Part shown: positions 56,694 to 64,000 of the stretch, in pieces
Layout of the letters: each line of letters begins with the position of its first letter
Position numbering within the stretch: position 1 is the first letter of the stretch
DNA from: an uncultured Pelagibacteraceae bacterium
GTDB lineage: Bacteria > Pseudomonadota > Alphaproteobacteria > Pelagibacterales > Pelagibacteraceae
Assembly (NCBI GenBank): GCA_902540275.1
Contig: CACBMB010000006.1
Location: 40,199 to 104,198 of the forward strand
DNA length: 64,000 nucleotides
Direction of reading: 5' to 3'
Made by a program: the position numbers and the translations under genes
The notes under the pieces: model-generated
What the model was told of the DNA's origin: nothing
The model's input: only the letters and a program-made list of their open reading frames with translations
Database searches by the model: none

Positions 56694-58136
56694 TCAATAC
56701 TTTTCAAATCTTCTAATATAAAAATCTTGAATATTTGAGATACTAGGAAAAATTTCACGAAATTGAGTTTTGGGCTGAATATCTAAACATCTTTTTTCTA
56801 CTTTTGGATTATTTGATAATAGGCCCTTATCACCAATAAAATGTAAAACATTATTTAAACATAAAAACCAATATTTATCAAAATTATCGGGAATATCGTC
56901 ATTAATGGTCAGAACTTTAATCTTATTATCAATAATTATTTTTTTTGTTTTAAGATAGTTGTTAAAAACATCTCTTTCTTTAGTTAAAATTAAATTAATT
57001 TGATTATCTAAAAGTTTTTTTAGTACTTGTTTGGTAGGTGGCCTATCTATTGGTGAATTATTGATTTCTAAAATTAAAAAAATTAAAGAGACCATTACTA
57101 GAGAAATTTTAAATAATATATAATGTTTAAATTTAATATTTATAGAAATCCAAATAATTATTAATGGAACTATGAATATTACATATTTAGGAGACATTAT
57201 AGGGGCTCGTAGAAAAGTATACATTAAAGGTAAAAAATATGATGATAATATTATAAATAATAAAAGATCTTCTTTTTTGTGATTTAAGATCAAATTTTTA
57301 AAATTTTTAATCAAGAGCACTGAGAATATTATTAAAAAAATTCCACCTAAAATTTTCGATCCAAAAAATGAACGGAAATGATAATTGTAAAAAAAGGATT
57401 TGTACAAAACAGTATAATGAGTTTCTCTCGCAATATTATATTTAAGGTAATCAATATTTAAGAAGACATAGGAAGTTAATATTAGGCAAAACAAAAAAAA
57501 TATTTTTATATTTTTTTTATTATTTTTAAAATAATCTTTGATTAAGTAAATTGTTTTACCAAAAAATATTGACCCAGCTAAAGGCCACAATGATAATAAA
57601 AATATTGAGGTGAGAATATATAAAAAATACAGTAGTAATCTTTCTTTTTCTAAAATTTTATAAAATAAAACAATATTAATTAATGATGTTGCAACTAAAA
57701 TGCTATGAGCCCTAACTTCAATTGATTGCCATGTTAAAAATAAATTAAATGAAATTAATAATCCTACAAAAATACAATCAGCACCCTTTTTAAGGAAGTT
57801 GGTCAAAAAAATAGCGATAGGAATTGTTAAAATGCCAAAAATTAAAGACAATATTCTTCCATTATTATCAACGTAACCAAATAATTGAAAAAAAAATTTT
57901 AATATAAATAAGTATAGAGGAGGATAATATTCTGGTAATATAAAATCTCCTTTTTTTCCAAAGTACCTTAAAAGTGTTTCGTCACTAGAGATATTTGGAT
58001 CAGAAACATAAATTGAATGCCACTCATCAAACCATGAGTTTCTTTCCTCAAATAGATAATATCTTGTAAAAAAAGCTACTAAAATTAGAGATGCATATAT
58101 TACAATATTAAGATATTTTGTTTTTTTAAAGATCAT
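56694..58136 (-). CDS. GT39-like membrane glycosyltransferase
   Basis: 480-residue GT-C fold membrane protein with about eleven hydrophobic segments. After the first helix comes a periplasmic loop with RNSWFDEWHSIYV (32-44); the Asp-Glu pair is at the position of the catalytic acid of PMT/ArnT-type (family 39) transferases, which take sugars from polyprenyl phosphate carriers. YYPPLYLFILKFFFQLFG (68-85) and WQSIEVRAHS near 133 are also typical of this superfamily. It follows an ABC-2 permease gene after 8 bp on the same strand. The acceptor is unknown. Confidence 0.75.
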   Translation of the reverse strand: MIFKKTKYLNIVIYASLILVAFFTRYYLFEERNSWFDEWHSIYVSDPNISSDETLLRYFGKKGDFILPEYYPPLYLFILKFFFQLFGYVDNNGRILSLIFGILTIPIAIFLTNFLKKGADCIFVGLLISFNLFLTWQSIEVRAHSILVATSLINIVLFYKILEKERLLLYFLYILTSIFLLSLWPLAGSIFFGKTIYLIKDYFKNNKKNIKIFFLFCLILTSYVFLNIDYLKYNIARETHYTVLYKSFFYNYHFRSFFGSKILGGIFLIIFSVLLIKNFKNLILNHKKEDLLLFIILSSYFLPLMYTFLRAPIMSPKYVIFIVPLIIIWISINIKFKHYILFKISLVMVSLIFLILEINNSPIDRPPTKQVLKKLLDNQINLILTKERDVFNNYLKTKKIIIDNKIKVLTINDDIPDNFDKYWFLCLNNVLHFIGDKGLLSNNPKVEKRCLDIQPKTQFREIFPSISNIQDFYIRRFEKY

Positions 58137-58146
58137 TTTTCAATAT

Positions 58147-58938
58147 TTATTCACCCATATTAATCAATGTTCCTTTTTCTCTAGCTTTTAAAAAAGAAAA
58201 ATAAAACAAAATAATTCCTAAAGTTAAATAAATAAGGTTTAGAATATAAGCTAATTTTAAATTTTCGTAATTAACAAAACCATTTAATAAAATGTTTCTT
58301 GTTTCATCAAAAATATAAACTAATGGCAAACCTTTTGCTATAATCTGGAAGAAATTAGGGAGAATTTCTATAGGATAATAAATACAACCCAAAGGAGCTA
58401 ATAAAAAGAGAGATGACCATGCAATATTTTCAAAAGATGGACCAAATCTTATAAGACCAGCGCTTACAAATAAACCTAATGTTATTCCAAATGTGTATAA
58501 ACTTAAAAACAAAAGAAGTAGAGGAAAACCTAAATTTAAAATTGAAACACCAAACAAAGGAGCAGTTAAAATAATTGCCGGTACTAATCCAATTAAAGTC
58601 CTAATTAAAGCTGTAAAAATTAAAGCAATGATTATTTCTTTAAGTTTTAAAGGAGCTATAAATAAATTAGTAAAATTTCTGCTCCATATCTCCTCTAAAA
58701 ATAACATGTTAAAACTAATACTAGATCTAAAAAGAATATCGTAAAGAATTGCACATGTTAAAATTATTCCAAGCACATTATTATAATAATCGCTATAGAT
58801 TGAAAAAAATTTTGAAATGAAACCCCAAAGAATTATTTGTATAGTAGGCCAGTAAATAAGGTCTAGAATTCTTGGGAAAGAGCTTTTAATAAGAAAAAAG
58901 TGTCTTAAAAAAAGACCGTACATTTTATTTAGGTTCAT
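58147..58938 (-). CDS. ABC-2 type transporter permease
   Basis: 263-residue inner-membrane protein with six hydrophobic segments (about 30-50, 55-75, 105-130, 135-160, 165-190, 230-252), the ABC-2 exporter fold. Members export polysaccharides, drugs or lipids. It overlaps the ATPase gene by 14 bp and is followed by a membrane glycosyltransferase, which suggests a glycolipid or polysaccharide substrate, but the sequence does not show this directly. A start at the second Met (residue 6) is also possible. Confidence 0.85.
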   Translation of the reverse strand: MNLNKMYGLFLRHFFLIKSSFPRILDLIYWPTIQIILWGFISKFFSIYSDYYNNVLGIILTCAILYDILFRSSISFNMLFLEEIWSRNFTNLFIAPLKLKEIIIALIFTALIRTLIGLVPAIILTAPLFGVSILNLGFPLLLLFLSLYTFGITLGLFVSAGLIRFGPSFENIAWSSLFLLAPLGCIYYPIEILPNFFQIIAKGLPLVYIFDETRNILLNGFVNYENLKLAYILNLIYLTLGIILFYFSFLKAREKGTLINMGE

Positions 58939-59662
58939 GCTTTTCTCTTGTTAGTTTTAAAAAAACTTCTTCCAAGTTTTTTCTACCGTGTTTTTTAATT
59001 AATTCTTTAGGGCTTTCTTGATCAATTATGATTCCATTTCTCATCATAAGAACAGATGTACATAATCTTTCCACTTCATACATATTATGCGAAGCAAGTA
59101 AAATTGAAGCTTCTTTTTCTTTTTGATAATCTTCTAAAAAACTTCTAACAAAGTCACCGGTTTCAGGATCAAGAGATGCTGTTGGTTCATCTAGCAGTAA
59201 TACTGTTGGTTCGTTTATTATAGATTTAGCAAGACTCACTCTATTTTTTTGGCCTGATGAAAGTTCACCAGTAACTTTATCTATTATTTCATCAAGCCTT
59301 AGCTTTTCACAAAGATACTTGATTTTTGTAGAAAGGTTTTTCACATCATAAAGTCTGCCATACACTTCTAGATTTTGTTTAACAGTTAGTTTTTTTGGTA
59401 ATTCTATATATGGAGAAATAAAATTTAAATTATTTAATATTTCAACTCTTTTACTTTCAATTTCAAGTCCATTTATTAAAACTTTTCCCTTTGAGGGTTT
59501 TAATAATCCCAAAATCATACCAATAGTAGTAGTTTTTCCACAACCGTTCGGACCAAGAATTCCTATTATTTCATTTTTATTTATTTTGAATGAAACATTC
59601 TTTACAGCTTCTTTAGTATTGTAAGCTTTTGATAATTCAATAACTTCCAATGGTGTATACAT
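58925..59662 (-). CDS. ABC transporter ATP-binding protein
   Basis: 245-residue ATPase subunit. Walker A GPNGCGKT (37-44), the Q-loop region near 83, signature LSSGQ (134-138), Walker B LLLDEP (155-160) and the switch histidine in LLASHN near 187-192 are all intact. It partners the overlapping permease gene. The C-terminal part lacks the extra domain of Wzt-type O-antigen ATPases, so this is a generic ABC-2 exporter. It overlaps the last base of the upstream Sua5 gene. Confidence 0.93.
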   Translation of the reverse strand: MYTPLEVIELSKAYNTKEAVKNVSFKINKNEIIGILGPNGCGKTTTIGMILGLLKPSKGKVLINGLEIESKRVEILNNLNFISPYIELPKKLTVKQNLEVYGRLYDVKNLSTKIKYLCEKLRLDEIIDKVTGELSSGQKNRVSLAKSIINEPTVLLLDEPTASLDPETGDFVRSFLEDYQKEKEASILLASHNMYEVERLCTSVLMMRNGIIIDQESPKELIKKHGRKNLEEVFLKLTREKHEPK

Positions 59663-60594
59663 TAAAATTTTGAGGCCCTTTTTAATCTATCATTTATAGT
59701 CCTGCCTAAACCTTTATTAGGTATTCTACCAACAGCAATAGATTTATATTTGTCTTTTTTAATTTTTCTTAGTACGCTATATAAATTTTTTGCAGCTTCC
59801 TTTAAATTTCCATCTCTAGATAAAAAATAAAAATTTTCATTTTTTTGTCTCATATTTTTAATTGATAAGTATGCTTCTTCTTTGTTAATTTTTCTTACAT
59901 TAAGTCTTATCGGAATTCCAGGCGAATAATGAAGCTTAAATTGGCCTGGAGAAGATATTTTGAAAGGATTATTATTAATAATAATTTTTTTGTTTAAAGC
60001 TTTTTCAATTGTTGAAATTTCAAGACCACCTAATCTTAATATTTTTGGCTTATTTCGAATATCAATAATAGTAGACTCAAGCCCAATTGATGATTTTCCT
60101 CCCTCAAGAATAAATTTTATCTTTTTTCCAAAATCATCTTTAACATCAGCAGAACTTACAGCACTTACTTTTGAAGAAAGATTAGCACTAGGGGCAGCTA
60201 AAGGAAAATTGAGATTTTTTAATAAATTTCTTGTAACAGGGTGTTTTGGAAATCTTACAGCTAAAGTTTTTTTTTTATTAGTTACAATTTTTGAAATTTT
60301 TGAATCTTTTTTTAAATTCAAAATAAATGTTATTGGTCCAGGGCAAAATATTTTATAAAGTTTGATAAAATTATCATTTAAAATACAATCATCCTTTAAT
60401 ATTTGATTATTTAAATAATGTACTATTAAAGGATTATTTTTAGGTCTTTTTTTAAGTTTATATATCTTTTTACATGCCTTATCTGAATAAGCATTTGCAG
60501 CCAAACCATAAACAGTCTCAGTAGGTATTGCTACACACTCACTTTTATTAAGAAGTTTTTGAGCTTTTTTAATATTTGTAAGATTAATTTTCAT
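59662..60594 (-). CDS. L-threonylcarbamoyladenylate synthase, Sua5 type
   Basis: 310-residue YrdC/Sua5 enzyme that makes threonylcarbamoyl-AMP from threonine, bicarbonate and ATP for the t6A37 modification of ANN-decoding tRNAs. Motifs are AIPTETVYGLAANA (21-34), KKRPKNNPLIVH (47-58), AAPSANLS (133-140) and GLESTIID (171-178). Beyond about residue 215 the linker SPGQFKLHYSPGIP leads to a Sua5 C-terminal domain, so it is the longer form rather than TsaC. It begins the minus-strand block with the ABC exporter. Confidence 0.92.
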   Translation of the reverse strand: MKINLTNIKKAQKLLNKSECVAIPTETVYGLAANAYSDKACKKIYKLKKRPKNNPLIVHYLNNQILKDDCILNDNFIKLYKIFCPGPITFILNLKKDSKISKIVTNKKKTLAVRFPKHPVTRNLLKNLNFPLAAPSANLSSKVSAVSSADVKDDFGKKIKFILEGGKSSIGLESTIIDIRNKPKILRLGGLEISTIEKALNKKIIINNNPFKISSPGQFKLHYSPGIPIRLNVRKINKEEAYLSIKNMRQKNENFYFLSRDGNLKEAAKNLYSVLRKIKKDKYKSIAVGRIPNKGLGRTINDRLKRASKF

Positions 60595-60614
60595 GTATTA
60601 TCTGAGAGTATTAT

Positions 60615-60869
60615 ATGAAAGATAAAAATTTACAAAATGATTATAATTCTATGTCTCTTGAGGATCTAACTCAAGAGGCTAATAAGTTGATTGAAAATTT
60701 GGAGAATCAAAAAAATTTAGAAAATTCAATAGAAAAATATCAAAATTTGATAAAACTTAATAATATAATTGAAAAAAAATTTCAAAAAGATTCCAAGAAT
60801 ATTTATAAAAAAACACAAGAAAATATATTAAGAATTACCTCTAAAAAAGATGCAAAAAAAATTAAATAA
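60615..60869 (+). CDS. xseB: Exodeoxyribonuclease VII small subunit
   Basis: 84-residue helical protein. SLEDLTQEANKLIENLENQK (14-33, quoted in part as the family core) followed by a NSIEKYQNLIKLNN helix is the XseB signature, in which two helices bind the large subunit. It lies 20 bp from the divergent Sua5 gene and overlaps ispA by 20 bp. The order xseB-ispA-dxs is widespread in proteobacteria and supports the call despite low complexity. The large subunit xseA is not in the window. Confidence 0.85.
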   Translation: MKDKNLQNDYNSMSLEDLTQEANKLIENLENQKNLENSIEKYQNLIKLNNIIEKKFQKDSKNIYKKTQENILRITSKKDAKKIK

Positions 60870-61723
60870 AATTGCACAAGATACAAACTTATTCCTTAAA
60901 AGATTTATCAAGAGACAAAAAAAATCTGAATTGATAATACCAATGAAATATGGATTATTTTCAGGAGGAAAAAAAATAAGATCGAAAATTTTAATTGATA
61001 TTGGATCAATATTTAAAATAAATTATAAATCATTAATAATTTTAGGTGCAGCGGTTGAATGTATTCATGCCTATTCATTAATACATGATGATTTACCTTG
61101 TATGGATAATGATACAATAAGAAGAGGCAAACCATCAACACATGTTAAATTTGGAGAGTCCACAGCAGTTTTAGCTGGTAACTCTCTTTTAACATTGGCT
61201 TTTGAAATTTTAAGTCATAAAGATTTAAATCTTTCTGAAAAAATAAAAATAAACCTGATTAATAAAATTTCTGAAAGTTCAGGACATCAGGGTATAGCAG
61301 GTGGGCAATATTTGGATTTAAGTTTTGAACATAAAAAAGTTTCGAAAAAAAAAATAGTTGAAATGGAAATTAAAAAAACTGGAAAACTTTTTATTTTTTG
61401 TTGTGTTGCACCTTTAATCATTAAAAGAAAATCAAAAACAAGAAATTAGCAAATTCGAAAATATAGGTGCCGATATTGGGTTATTATTTCAAGTAGCTGA
61501 CGATTTGATTGATAATAAAGGAAGTTTATTATTAGCAGGTAAGAAAACTGGAAAAGATAAAATTAAAGGAAAAGCGACTCTAATTAGTTTACTTGGTTAC
61601 AAAAATACGTTTAAATATGCTAAAAGACTAATTTTTAAAATAAATAATAAAGTTAAAAAGTATGGTTCAAGATCTAAAAATTTGTCTGAAACCCTAAACT
61701 ATATTTTGAGTAGAAATAAATGA
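60850..61723 (+). pseudogene. ispA: Polyprenyl (farnesyl/geranylgeranyl) diphosphate synthase with one-base frame break
   Basis: Isoprenoid chain-elongation enzyme making C15 or C20 diphosphate. Frame one (60850-61449) holds the first aspartate-rich motif HDDLPCMDND (79-88) and the KTGKLF motif; frame two (61434-61723) holds the second, VADDLID, and the C-terminus KYAKRLIF to SRNK. The frames join cleanly if one A is removed from the A5 run at 61434-61438. The break separates the two metal sites, so the gene as written would be dead. Its essential role, and a similar defect in rpsU, make a homopolymer sequence error likely. dxs overlaps the stop by four bases. Confidence 0.85.
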
Positions 61724-63633
61724 AAAAAAAATACGAATTTCTAAATGAGATAAACTTTCCATCAGACTTAAAGAAAATACCGGAAACAAAACTTCAAAAG
61801 GTAGCTGATGAACTGAGAGAAGAAATGATTGATGCAGTCTCTGTAACTGGTGGTCATTTAGGAGCTAGTCTTGGTGTAGTTGAACTCACTGTTGCACTTC
61901 ATTATATATTTAATACACCTTATGACAAATTAATTTGGGATGTAGGTCATCAATGTTACCCACATAAAATTTTGACAGGAAGAAAAGATAAAATAAGATC
62001 TCTTAGACAAGGTGGAGGTCTTTCTGGTTTTACAAAAAGACAAGAGAGCGAATATGATCCTTTTGGTGCAGCACACAGTTCAACTTCAATATCTTCAGCC
62101 TTAGGTATAGCTGAAGCTAATAGGTTATCTAATAAATCTGACAACGTTGTAGCTGTTATAGGTGATGGAGCAATTAGTGCAGGTATGGCTTATGAAGCTA
62201 TGAATAATGCTGGAGCTTCTAAAACTAAAATGATTGTAATCTTGAATGATAACGATATGTCGATTGCTAGACCTGTAGGTGCTATGGGTACATATTTAGC
62301 AAAAATTTTTTCAGGTAAAATTTATTTCAGTTTAAGAGAAACCATTAAACTTATCACATCTGCATTTTCAAAAAGATTTAGTGCAAAAGCTGGTAAAGCT
62401 GAAGATTTACTAAGGTCTGCTGTAACAGGTGGAACTTTGTTCAGTTCTTTAGGTTTTTATTATATTGGGCCTATAGATGGGCATGATTTAAATTCTTTAG
62501 TACCAATTTTAAAAAATGCAAGAGACTCAAAGCACGAAGGTCCAATTTTAATTCACATCAAAACAAAAAAAGGAAAAGGCTATTCATTTGCAGAAAAAGC
62601 TAAAGATAACTATCATGGAGTTACGAAATTTAATGTTGAGACTGGTGAGCAATCTAAAAGCTCTAGTAAAATTCCATCATATACTAAAGTATTTGCCAAT
62701 ACTTTAGTCCAACATGCTAAAAAAGATAGTAAAATAGTAGCTATCACTGCAGCAATGCCAGATGGTACAGGTCTTGATATTTTCCGTAAAGAATTTCCAA
62801 ATAGAACTTTTGATGTTGGGATAGCTGAGCAGCATGCTGTTACATTTGCAGCTGGTTTAGCTACTGAAAATTTTAAACCTTATGCAGCAATTTATTCAAC
62901 TTTTTTACAAAGAGCATATGATCAAGTTGTTCACGATGTGGCAATTCAAAGTTTACCTGTAAGATTTGCAATAGATAGAGCAGGATTAGTTGGTGCTGAT
63001 GGACCAACACATGCTGGAAGTTTTGACACAACATATTTATCAACATTACCAAATTTTGTAGTAATGGCTGCTAGTGATGAAGCTGAACTAGTAAAAATGA
63101 TTAATACTTCAACAGAAATAAATGACCGACCTTGTGCATTTAGATATCCAAGAGGCTCAGGTTTAGGAGCAGCTCTGCCAAATATAAATGAAAAAATAGA
63201 AATAGGTAAATCTAGAATTGTTCAAGAGGGAAACAAATTGGCTATTTTAAATTTTGGTGCAAGGCTAAAAGAGACTTTAAAAGCAGCTGAAAATTTAAAA
63301 AAAAAAGGTGTCAATATAACCATCGTAGACGCAAGATTTGCGAAACCTCTAGATGAAAATCTAATTTGGCAATTAGCTACTACTCATGAAGCAATTGTTA
63401 CTATTGAAGAAGGTTCTGTTGGAGGTTTTGGTTCTCATGTAGTTAATTTTTTATCAAATAAGGGATTAATTGACTCTAATTTAAAATTTAGATCAATGAT
63501 ACTTCCTGATATTTTTATAGATCAAGATACACCAGATAATATGTATAAAATTGCAAATTTAGACTCCAGATCAATTGAAGAAAAAGTTTTGGATGTTTTA
63601 AATTCAAATATTATTTTGCAAAAACAAAAATAG
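61720..63633 (+). CDS. dxs: 1-deoxy-D-xylulose-5-phosphate synthase
   Basis: 637-residue thiamine-diphosphate enzyme that makes DXP from pyruvate and glyceraldehyde-3-phosphate, the first step of the MEP isoprenoid pathway. [18 protein letters not shown] (45-62) is the N-terminal signature, [18 protein letters not shown] near 147-164 the ThDP motif, and the [16 protein letters not shown] and RYPRGSG segments are typical of the C-terminal half. Full length. Downstream of ispA with a four-bp overlap, so precursor supply and chain elongation are coupled. It needs thiamine, whose salvage genes thiE and thiD are in this window. Confidence 0.97.
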   Translation: MKKKYEFLNEINFPSDLKKIPETKLQKVADELREEMIDAVSVTGGHLGASLGVVELTVALHYIFNTPYDKLIWDVGHQCYPHKILTGRKDKIRSLRQGGGLSGFTKRQESEYDPFGAAHSSTSISSALGIAEANRLSNKSDNVVAVIGDGAISAGMAYEAMNNAGASKTKMIVILNDNDMSIARPVGAMGTYLAKIFSGKIYFSLRETIKLITSAFSKRFSAKAGKAEDLLRSAVTGGTLFSSLGFYYIGPIDGHDLNSLVPILKNARDSKHEGPILIHIKTKKGKGYSFAEKAKDNYHGVTKFNVETGEQSKSSSKIPSYTKVFANTLVQHAKKDSKIVAITAAMPDGTGLDIFRKEFPNRTFDVGIAEQHAVTFAAGLATENFKPYAAIYSTFLQRAYDQVVHDVAIQSLPVRFAIDRAGLVGADGPTHAGSFDTTYLSTLPNFVVMAASDEAELVKMINTSTEINDRPCAFRYPRGSGLGAALPNINEKIEIGKSRIVQEGNKLAILNFGARLKETLKAAENLKKKGVNITIVDARFAKPLDENLIWQLATTHEAIVTIEEGSVGGFGSHVVNFLSNKGLIDSNLKFRSMILPDIFIDQDTPDNMYKIANLDSRSIEEKVLDVLNSNIILQKQK

Positions 63634-63639
63634 TTTTAA

Positions 63640-64000
63640 TTAACCACACTGTGCTTTATTCATTAAGTAATGATCCAATAAAACACACGAAAGCATAGCT
63701 TCACCAACTGGTACTGCTCTAATTCCAACACAAGGATCATGTCTACCAGTTACAGATATTGAAGTATTTTTTCCAAATTTATTAATTGTTTTTCTGCTTT
63801 TTAAAATTGAAGATGTAGGTTTTACAGCAAAAGAAACAATTATTTCTTGACCAGAAGATATACCGCCAAGTATTCCACCTGCATTGTTTGAACTAAATTT
63901 CATTTTTTTATTTTTTTGTGAAATTTCATCTGAATTTTCTTCACCAGACAACTTAGCAGAATTCATGCCTGATCCAATATTCACTCCTTTGACTGCATTT
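63640..64000 (-). CDS. aroC: Chorismate synthase, C-terminal part (cut by window edge)
   Basis: The last 120 or so residues of the shikimate-pathway enzyme that forms chorismate from EPSP with reduced FMN. Reading from the edge, [10 protein letters not shown] leads into [13 protein letters not shown] (the conserved FMN-site motif), VKPTSSI and [18 protein letters not shown], the classical C-terminal signature. The gene continues past 64000, so its start is not visible. It converges with dxs with only six bp between stops. Confidence 0.95.
   Translation of the reverse strand, partial: NAVKGVNIGSGMNSAKLSGEENSDEISQKNKKMKFSSNNAGGILGGISSGQEIIVSFAVKPTSSILKSRKTINKFGKNTSISVTGRHDPCVGIRAVPVGEAMLSCVLLDHYLMNKAQCG

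Overview
The window is a strongly A+T-rich, very densely packed bacterial chromosome segment with lysine-, asparagine- and isoleucine-rich proteins, many 1-40 bp gene overlaps and almost no intergenic space. The housekeeping gene order is alphaproteobacterial: ruvC-like/tolQRAB-pal-cpoB-tilS-ftsH-folP-glmM, ZauP-like/zapA/fau, rpmE/trcR, aa3 oxidase subunit IV ahead of pntAA-pntAB-pntB, and xseB-ispA-dxs. Taken with the base composition and compactness, this points to a SAR11 (Pelagibacterales) genome. That is an inference from composition and synteny, because no 16S or 23S gene is present to settle it.

Region 1 (1-25019) is a cell-surface polysaccharide island. It has 23 genes in six blocks of alternating strand: nucleotide-sugar enzymes (CDP-glucose-type pair, GDP-mannose dehydratase, GDP-fucose synthase, GDP-mannose 3,5-epimerase-like), glycosyltransferases including a GT2-GT26 fusion, a WecA-like initiating transferase, two O-antigen polymerase/ligase-like proteins, a Wzx-like flippase, methyl-, acetyl- and carbamoyl-transferases and a deacetylase. 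It ends at a lone 5S rRNA gene (25041-25156). This matches the hypervariable region HVR2 described in SAR11 genomes, which lies between the 23S and 5S genes. Together the genes look like a Wzx/Wzy-type O-antigen or capsule pathway.

Region 2 (25168-30919) holds a sugar epimerase starting 11 nt after 5S, two tiny genes (rpmJ and aa3 oxidase subunit IV), the proton-translocating transhydrogenase pntAA-pntAB-pntB and, on the minus strand, rpsU, initiator tRNA-fMet and a large membrane protein packed end to end. Region 3 (30987-38861, minus) is trcR, rpmE, suhB, efp, thiE and a tkt-gap-pgk-fba carbon-metabolism run. Region 4 (38917-54660, plus) carries ZauP/ZapA division factors, fau, a YmdB-type phosphodiesterase, yebC, a RuvC-like resolvase, the Tol-Pal system, tilS, ftsH with a good sigma-32 promoter match, folP, glmM, thiD and purA. 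Region 5 (54657-64000) has rpoH and rluD (minus), tRNA-Arg, a membrane glycosyltransferase, an ABC-2 exporter, a Sua5-type threonylcarbamoyl-AMP synthase, then xseB-ispA-dxs and the edge of aroC.

The points most worth a second look are: surface-glycan genes that start only 3 and 11 nt downstream of stable RNAs (tRNA-fMet and 5S), implying expression from stable-RNA transcripts; rpsU and ispA each carrying a one-base homopolymer excess that breaks the frame (sequence error, or for rpsU a prfB-like +1 shift site); an initiator tRNA with an A-U pair in place of the first of its three G-C pairs; the GT2-GT26 fusion; and a sigma-32 promoter placed so that the ftsH mRNA would be nearly leaderless. 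No CRISPR, IS element, integrase or prophage gene was seen, and no gene-free stretch exceeds 300 bases.
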